This document shows positions 1-4,898 of a stretch of 8,930 nucleotides of DNA, one piece after another (positions within the stretch are counted from its first letter, which is position 1; the number at the start of each line of letters is the position of its first letter). This stretch comes from Opitutaceae bacterium (GTDB lineage Bacteria; Verrucomicrobiota; Verrucomicrobiia; Opitutales; Opitutaceae). The position numbers and the translations under genes were made by a program. The stretch lies in contig JAHFTI010000137.1 in NCBI GenBank assembly GCA_023265535.1, positions 1 through 8,930 on the forward strand, written 5' to 3'. The notes under the pieces are model-generated. The model had not been told where the DNA came from. It searched no databases and saw nothing but the letters and a program-made list of their open reading frames with translations.

Positions 1-2220
1 ATCGCCAGTGTGCTCTTCCTGGTCGACGGTTTCGCCGTGGGCAGCTCTGACGCCACCTATCCCTACAGCACCACCTGGACCCCGACCAGCCTTGGCACCT
101 ATGTCATCTCCGCGAAGACGGTCGACAACGACGGCAACGCCGTTGTCAGCACCGGCATCTCGGTGGAAGTGACCGATCCCAGTGGCATTGCTCCCACGGT
201 CTTCATTTCCCGTCCTGTCGAGAATGAGGGCTTGGTCAATGTGGCCAATGAGTTCTTCGCAGAGGCCTTGGACGCGGATGGCTCCATCCAGTCCGTGCGT
301 TTCTTCGTGGATGGCCGCCCCATCGACCCGATCTCCACCACCTATCCCTACCGTGCCTCCTGGACGCCGACCAGCCCTGGTGTCTATTCCATCGTTGCCC
401 AGGCCACGGACAACAGCGGCATGCAGACCACCTCCGCCACCAAGGTGTTCACCGTGAACGCCAATACGCCCCCCACGGTCAGCATCATCAGGCCCGCCGC
501 GGGAGTGGACCTCTATGAGCAGACCGCAGTGCAGCTCAGTGCATCTGCTGTCGACACGGATGGTGTGGTGTCGAGGGTCTCCTTCTACATCAATGATGAG
601 TTGATCAGTACCAGCACCGCGTCCGGCTCTGGTAACATCTACACGGCCAACTGGACTCCGCCCGCCTCGGGTGTCTATTTCCTCGTGGTTATTGCCACCG
701 ACAACAAGGGAGTGATCACGGAGTCCAACCGTACGGTAGTCGTCAAGGGCAACCCCGCACCGCAGGTGTCCATCACCAATCCGGTTTATGACGGCCTGTA
801 CTACACCGGCAGCCGGATTCGTATCGAGGCAACGGCCTCTGACAGCAATGGTACGACCACCAACACAGACGGTTCCGGTGTGCCGGTCGAGATTTCGGGC
901 ATCATCCGCAAGGTCGAGTTCATCGTGAACGGTGTGCTCATCGATACGGTGTCCGCCTCTCCCTACTACACCGACAAATGGCTGCCGCCCGCAGCCGGAG
1001 ACTATACGGTGACTGCCATTGCCTATGACGATCGTGGCAGCGCTGGAGGTAGCCTTCCCGTCCAGATCAAGGTGCGTCCGAACCTGAAGCCCACGACCCA
1101 GCTGACCTCGCCCGTCTCGGGCAGCTCGCTGCGTGTCAACACCCCTGTCACCGTGACCGCGACTGCGCTGGATGACGATGGCAGCATCAAGCAGGTTGAA
1201 TTCTACGTGGATGGCGTGCTGCTTTCCACTGACAATGTGTTCCCTTACAGTGCTTCCTGGACGCCCAACAGCCCCGGAGCCTATAAGCTTCGTGTTATCG
1301 CCACCGACAATAATGGGCGTGCCACCAGTGATTTGCAGGACTCCCCAGAGTCCGGTTCCGAGGTCACGGTGAGCGTGTACGATCCCAGTGCCAGTGCCCC
1401 GACGGTCGCCATCACCAAGCCCACATCATCGACTGTGTCGGTGGGTGTGCCCGTCGAGATCACTGCCAACGCCACGGATCCTGACGGCTTCATCAAGTCA
1501 GTGCAGTTCTACCTCAGTGGTGAGGCCCTTGGTGGTCCGGATCTGGCCTATCCCTACACCACCTCCTGGACACCGCTCTCGGTGGGCAATTACTACCTGA
1601 CTGCCGTCGCCACGGATGAACTGGGCAACCAGACCACCTCCGCCGCGCGCCAGATCACGGTCACCCAGGGCAGCGTGCCGGTTGTGGCCCTTGTCGCCCC
1701 GAGCGACAACGCCAGCGCCGCCGCCGGTTCCTCGGTCCGTATCCTGGCCAACGCCATGGATATTGACGGTGTCATCACCCAGGTGCGCATCCTCGTGAAC
1801 GGCCAGCCGGTCTCCACCCTCAGCGTCGCTCCCTACGAGTACTATTGGAGCCCCGCCAGCTCGGGTTCCTATGTCCTCACGGCCGAGGCCACGGATGACT
1901 CCGGCAACATCACCACCTCCGCCTCCCGCACCTTCACCGTGCGTGCCAACCAGCTCCCGACGATCACCCTGACGGAGCCCGGCACCAACATCGTCGTGAA
2001 GGCCGGCGCGTCACTCACCCTCAAGGCCACCGCCGCTGACAACGACGGCAGCATTGCCAAGGTCGAGTTCCTCGTGAACGAGGCTGTGGTCGCCACCTCC
2101 ACCAGCGTCCCCTACCAGGTCACCTGGACCCCCGAGTCCGCAGGCGTCTATCGCATCGCCGCCCTCGCCACCGACAACGCCGAGGCTGTCACCAGCTCCC
2201 GCGTCGTCTATGTGAAGGCC
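1..2220 (+). repeat. Eight tandem Ig-like modules (protein-level repeat)
   Basis: Approximate module limits are 1-180 (partial), 181-465, 466-755, 756-1083, 1084-1389, 1390-1671, 1672-1950 and 1951-2220. Modules 4 and 5 are longer. Module 4 has an insertion rich in Asn, Thr and Gly between its AxAxD strand and the IIRKVEF strand. Module 5 has an extra acidic loop before its last strand. Modules 1, 2 and 6 share the same DNA word around CCTATCCCTAC, followed by the TGGAC of the WTP motif (about 56, 338 and 1547). This suggests relatively recent duplication or gene conversion among them, while the other modules have diverged further. Confidence 0.85.
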
Positions 2221-3657
2221 ACCGATCAGGGTCTCAACACCAAGGAGTCCCTCTACACCGGCCTTTACACGGGTGCGACCGAGACCGGCAAGTTCGCCTT
2301 CATCAACTCGCAGGGCCGCGGTGCCACCTACATCAGCTACAGCGACACGGGCGCCAAGGTCCGTCGTTTCGCCGGCATGCTGATCGACGGCAACGGTGCC
2401 TTCAGCAGCAGCTCCGGTTCCACGGTCCTGCTCTCGGGCTCCGCCAATGACACCGGCGTCTCCGGCTCCCTGGCCGTCACCGGCGGCAGCGCCTCCTACA
2501 TCGGCATCATCAAGCTCGCCCCCGGCACCATTCCTCCCGGTCTCTACACCGGCTCGGTCGTCGGACGCGCCACCACGGAGATCACCGCCATCGTCTCCCA
2601 GGACGGTGAGATCACCGCCGCTGTGGTCGACGGCAGCTTCTCCGACGCGGGTCGCAGTGTCGTGGATGTCTCCGGCAACTTCAGCATCTCGATGGTCGGC
2701 GGCTCCAAGCTGATCGGCAAACTCGACCTGGTCACGGGCTTCGTCACCGCGACGCTCACCGGCACGGTCAGTGGCACGGTCCTCGGCAGCAACTCCTCCG
2801 CAGTCGTGATCAACGATGGCAGCCTGCGCAACCTCTCCGCTCGCGGCGTGGTGGCTCCCGGCAAGCCCATCGCAGTCGGCTTCGTGATCGGTGGCACCTC
2901 CTCCAAGCCGGTCCTGATCCGCGCCATCGGCCCGAAGCTCGCCTCCTTCGGCGTGCCCTCCGGCTCGGTGCAGCCCGATCCCAAGATTGTCGTCCACAAC
3001 ATCAGCGGTTCCTCGCCGGTGCAGGTGGCCATCAACGACAATTGGACCAACTCGTCCGACGTGCTCGCCGCCTCGACCTCCGTGGGTGCCTTCGCCCTCG
3101 ATGTCGGCAGCAAGGACTCCGTCGTGCTCGTGACCCTGGCCCCGGGTAACTACACTGCCCAGGTCACCGCCGCCGGCACCGCCTCGGGTGTCACCCTCGT
3201 CGAGCTCTACGACGTGGAGGCCGTCCAGCCCTTCGCCGCGCAGAAGCTCCTGAATATCTCGGCCAACGCCGAGGTCGGCACGGGTGCCAACACCCTGCAC
3301 GCCGGCTTCGTCATCTCGGGCGACACCCCCAAGAAGGTGCTCGTCCGCGCCGTCGGTCCGACCCTCAGCGGCTACGGTGTGAGCAATGTGCTCGCCGATC
3401 CCGTCATCATCCTGCGTCGCCTCGTCAACGGCGCCTGGGTCGATGTGCGCGAGAATGACAACTCGGCCGTCGGCAACGACGCGGCCCTCGTGAGCAACGC
3501 CATCAGCGCCACCGGCGCAGGCCTGCGCATCGTGGCCTCCGACACCAAGTCCTCGGAACTGCTCGTTTCCCTGCCCCCCGGCACCTACACGGCCGAGGTC
3601 AAGAGTGGCACCGGCGTCGCTGGTACCGCACTGGTAGAGGTTTACGAGGTTCCCTGA
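1..3657 (+). CDS. Large multi-Ig-domain exported/surface protein, 5'-truncated by window edge
   Basis: The reading frame is open from base 1 and ends at TGA 3655-3657, so about 1,218 C-terminal residues are visible; the signal peptide and true start lie upstream. In order it has eight Ig-like modules of about 90-110 residues (1-2220), a duplicated Gly/Ser/Thr-rich beta domain (about 2221-2820), and two copies of a C-terminal domain (2821-3219, 3244-3654). Each Ig module has the pattern PTVxIxxP, AxDxDGxI, VxFxVDG, PYxxxWTP, GxYxxxAxATDxxG, resembling the bacterial Ig family often found in adhesins and extracellular enzymes. The C-terminal pair carries LIRAxGP, NDN, PGxYTAxV and LVExY signatures known to me from many verrucomicrobial exported proteins, where their role is unsettled. 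No catalytic domain is visible; an enzyme domain could lie upstream. Location outside the cytoplasm and a role in adhesion, surface structure or polysaccharide contact are inferences. A strong terminator follows the stop. Confidence 0.9.
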   Translation: MASVLFLVDGFAVGSSDATYPYSTTWTPTSLGTYVISAKTVDNDGNAVVSTGISVEVTDPSGIAPTVFISRPVENEGLVNVANEFFAEALDADGSIQSVRFFVDGRPIDPISTTYPYRASWTPTSPGVYSIVAQATDNSGMQTTSATKVFTVNANTPPTVSIIRPAAGVDLYEQTAVQLSASAVDTDGVVSRVSFYINDELISTSTASGSGNIYTANWTPPASGVYFLVVIATDNKGVITESNRTVVVKGNPAPQVSITNPVYDGLYYTGSRIRIEATASDSNGTTTNTDGSGVPVEISGIIRKVEFIVNGVLIDTVSASPYYTDKWLPPAAGDYTVTAIAYDDRGSAGGSLPVQIKVRPNLKPTTQLTSPVSGSSLRVNTPVTVTATALDDDGSIKQVEFYVDGVLLSTDNVFPYSASWTPNSPGAYKLRVIATDNNGRATSDLQDSPESGSEVTVSVYDPSASAPTVAITKPTSSTVSVGVPVEITANATDPDGFIKSVQFYLSGEALGGPDLAYPYTTSWTPLSVGNYYLTAVATDELGNQTTSAARQITVTQGSVPVVALVAPSDNASAAAGSSVRILANAMDIDGVITQVRILVNGQPVSTLSVAPYEYYWSPASSGSYVLTAEATDDSGNITTSASRTFTVRANQLPTITLTEPGTNIVVKAGASLTLKATAADNDGSIAKVEFLVNEAVVATSTSVPYQVTWTPESAGVYRIAALATDNAEAVTSSRVVYVKATDQGLNTKESLYTGLYTGATETGKFAFINSQGRGATYISYSDTGAKVRRFAGMLIDGNGAFSSSSGSTVLLSGSANDTGVSGSLAVTGGSASYIGIIKLAPGTIPPGLYTGSVVGRATTEITAIVSQDGEITAAVVDGSFSDAGRSVVDVSGNFSISMVGGSKLIGKLDLVTGFVTATLTGTVSGTVLGSNSSAVVINDGSLRNLSARGVVAPGKPIAVGFVIGGTSSKPVLIRAIGPKLASFGVPSGSVQPDPKIVVHNISGSSPVQVAINDNWTNSSDVLAASTSVGAFALDVGSKDSVVLVTLAPGNYTAQVTAAGTASGVTLVELYDVEAVQPFAAQKLLNISANAEVGTGANTLHAGFVISGDTPKKVLVRAVGPTLSGYGVSNVLADPVIILRRLVNGAWVDVRENDNSAVGNDAALVSNAISATGAGLRIVASDTKSSELLVSLPPGTYTAEVKSGTGVAGTALVEVYEVP
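2251..2820 (+). repeat. Duplicated beta-rich middle domain with LYTG starts
   Basis: After the last Ig module the protein changes to a Gly, Ser, Thr and Val-rich stretch that I do not recognise by name. It appears to contain two related halves. The first opens with two LYTG words in a row (2251-2274) and continues through a G-K-F-A-F-I strand. The second opens with GLYTG at 2539-2553 and continues through TAIVSQDGEITAAVVDG. Each half alternates short hydrophobic strands with Gly turns and ends in a run of T/S-G pairs. This is consistent with a beta-barrel or beta-solenoid type fold, but the fold is inference. Confidence 0.5.
2821..3654 (+). repeat. Tandem pair of verrucomicrobial C-terminal domains
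   Basis: Copy A (2821-3219) and copy B (3244-3654) align along their length at protein level. Shared features are L-x-N-(L/I)-S-A near the start, GFVI-x-G, K-x-VL(I/V)RA(I/V)GP-x-L, a following GV, a D-P-x-I strand, END/NDN, PG-x-YTA-(Q/E)V and LVE-(L/V)Y at the end. Copy B keeps the EVGTGANTLHAGFVI opening, which I regard as the typical form; copy A has a more divergent opening (RGVVAPGKPIAVGFVI). Such domains usually sit at the extreme C-terminus, as here, where copy B ends three codons or fewer before the stop. A role in surface anchoring or secretion is plausible but not shown. Confidence 0.75.
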
Positions 3658-3670
3658 GCCTGTTCGGCCT

Positions 3671-3705
3671 GCGTCAGCCCCGGGGCCCTGCCCTTGAGCT
3701 GACGC
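3671..3705 (+). repeat. Inverted repeat, 8-bp perfect stem, downstream of the Ig-protein stop
   Basis: GCGTCAGC at 3671-3678 pairs perfectly with GCTGACGC at 3698-3705 across a 19-nt GC-rich loop. No T-tract follows, so it is not an intrinsic terminator by itself. It lies 13 bases after the stop codon and 22 bases before the true terminator stem. It may stabilise the 3' end of the mRNA or assist termination; that is inference. Confidence 0.45.
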
Positions 3706-3727
3706 TAGTCTCCTGGTCTTTTCAAAG

Positions 3728-3756
3728 GCGGCGCCCTTCCCGGGCGCCGCTTTTTT
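3728..3756 (+). terminator. Rho-independent terminator of the Ig-domain gene
   Basis: GCGGCGCCC (3728-3736) pairs perfectly with GGGCGCCGC (3742-3750) over a five-base loop, followed by six T at 3751-3756. The AAAG before the left arm can pair with the T-tract, extending the stem. It sits about 70 bases after the stop of the upstream gene and should separate it from the prenyl synthase gene 44 bases further on. Confidence 0.9.
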
Positions 3757-3800
3757 GTGGCCTCAAAGGGGAATCACCGCACCCTTTCCAGACCCGCATC

Positions 3801-4826
3801 ATGTCCGACTCCTCCTCAGGCACCCCGTCTCCCGTACCGGTTTTCGGTGAGGTCTTTCTCCGGCTCAAGCCCCACATGGCAGCCCTCGACGCGCTGTTGC
3901 GCGTCCAGATTGGGGAGTTCGAGCCCGAGATCCGCGAGATGGCGGACTATTGCATCGACACCTCGGGCAAGCGCATCCGTCCCGCCCTCATCTTCCTGAG
4001 CGGCTGCAAGGGCGATCTCGCCCCCACGCCCGAGCTCGTGAAGGCCGCTGCGGTCGTTGAATTGGTGCACCTCGCCACCCTGGTTCACGACGACATGATG
4101 GACGAGGCGGCCGTGCGCCGGAACCGCATGACCGCCGCCAAGGCCTACGGCCCGGTCGCCGCCGTGCTGCTGGGTGACGCCCTTTTTGCCCACGCGTTGC
4201 ACCTGGCCTCCCAGTTCCCCACCACCGAGGTCTGCCACGCCGTCTCCATGTCCACCCGTCGCGTCTGTGCCGGCGAGATCGTGCAGACCCTGCGCCGCGG
4301 CACCACGGAGGTCAGTTTCGAGGACTATTACCGCGTCATCGACCTCAAGACGGCTGAGCTTTTCCGGGTGTCCTGCCAACTGGGCGCCTCGCTGGCGGGC
4401 TTCGACAAGGGCCTCGTCGAGGCCTCGGCCGCCTTCGGCCGCCATCTCGGCATCGCCTACCAGATCTACGACGACCTCGCCGATTTCTTCGGCGACGAGA
4501 AACGCATCGGCAAGACCCTCGGCACCGACCTTGCCAGCGGCAAGCTCACGCTCCCGCTTTTCCGCCTGCTCGACTGCCTGCCCGCCGCCGACCGCGAGGA
4601 GCTGCTCGCCGAGATCCGCGGCCAGCGCGAACCCCGGCTTCCCCTGCGCCTCGCCCAGATGCGCGAGCATGGGATCTTCGACTTCGTTGCCGCCGCGATC
4701 GAGGCCGAGCTCGACAAGGCCCGCAGTCCCCTGGCCCCCTGGAACGACCGGCCCTCCACGCGCCTGCTCCTGGAGCTCTGCCGCGTGCTGACGCTCCAGG
4801 TCGCCGCCCTCAGGCCCACCGCCTGA
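3801..4826 (+). CDS. All-trans polyprenyl diphosphate synthase (octaprenyl/nonaprenyl type)
   Basis: This is a complete 341-residue trans-prenyltransferase, the usual length for IspB/HepT-like enzymes. It adds isopentenyl diphosphate units head-to-tail to an allylic diphosphate in the cytoplasm, typically to make the menaquinone or ubiquinone side chain. Visible motifs are GKRIRP (56-61), the first Asp-rich motif DDMMD (97-101) followed by RRN, the KT pair (183-184), and the second motif YDDLADFFGDE with DDLAD at 224-228. GKTLGTDLASGKLTLPLF follows. Ala at the fifth and Thr at the fourth position before the first motif (LATLVHDD) match long-chain enzymes such as E. coli IspB, so a long product is favoured over farnesyl or geranylgeranyl diphosphate. 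The ATG at 3801 is the only start in this frame after the terminator. No Shine-Dalgarno sequence lies within 12 bases; AAAGGGG at 3765-3771 is too far upstream. The gene stands alone. Confidence 0.93.
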   Translation: MSDSSSGTPSPVPVFGEVFLRLKPHMAALDALLRVQIGEFEPEIREMADYCIDTSGKRIRPALIFLSGCKGDLAPTPELVKAAAVVELVHLATLVHDDMMDEAAVRRNRMTAAKAYGPVAAVLLGDALFAHALHLASQFPTTEVCHAVSMSTRRVCAGEIVQTLRRGTTEVSFEDYYRVIDLKTAELFRVSCQLGASLAGFDKGLVEASAAFGRHLGIAYQIYDDLADFFGDEKRIGKTLGTDLASGKLTLPLFRLLDCLPAADREELLAEIRGQREPRLPLRLAQMREHGIFDFVAAAIEAELDKARSPLAPWNDRPSTRLLLELCRVLTLQVAALRPTA

Positions 4827-4827
4827 G
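4809..4827 (+). repeat. Short hairpin over the 3' end of the prenyl synthase gene
   Basis: CTCAGGC (4809-4815) pairs with GCCTGAG (4821-4827) across a five-base CCACC loop, and the stop codon TGA 4824-4826 lies in the right arm. There is no T-tract, so it is at best a weak or Rho-assisted end signal. It may be the only local structure available to end this transcript before the convergent sensor gene. Confidence 0.35.
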
Positions 4828-4891
4828 CGTCATACGTCATAGCTGTTCAAGCTGCCGAGGCGGGCCTTGTCCGACCTCCGACGTCCGACGT
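4828..4891. repeat. Heptamer direct repeats in the convergent intergenic gap
   Basis: Two copies of CGTCATA lie back to back at 4828-4841. Further on, three heptamers of the form CCGACNT run from 4871 to 4891 (one CCGACCT and two CCGACGT). CGGGCCT at 4861-4867 can also pair with AGGCCCG at 4901-4907, at the end of the sensor gene. The 72-bp gap contains no gene and no T-rich terminator. The heptamers may be degenerate simple-sequence repeats; function unknown. Confidence 0.45.
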
Positions 4892-4898
4892 CAGGCCC

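Noticed and set aside
1..2220. CRISPR-like or DNA-level tandem array suggested by the repeated WTP-coding words
   Set aside because: The repeats are protein modules of about 270-330 bp that have diverged at DNA level. There are no short identical repeats with spacers.
2011..3300. Long open frame of 429 codons on the minus strand, opposite the Ig-domain gene
   Set aside because: Its translation is Gly/Asp/Ala-rich low-complexity text with no domain. It mirrors the regular GC-rich codon pattern of the well-supported plus-strand protein.
3694..3722. Possible -35/-10 promoter (TTGAGC, then a T-rich block) for the prenyl synthase
   Set aside because: The -10 match is poor, and the terminator lies between it and the gene, so a transcript from it would be stopped.
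3816..4670. Minus-strand open frame of 284 codons opposite the prenyl synthase
   Set aside because: It lacks domains. The plus-strand frame has both Asp-rich motifs and the full enzyme length.
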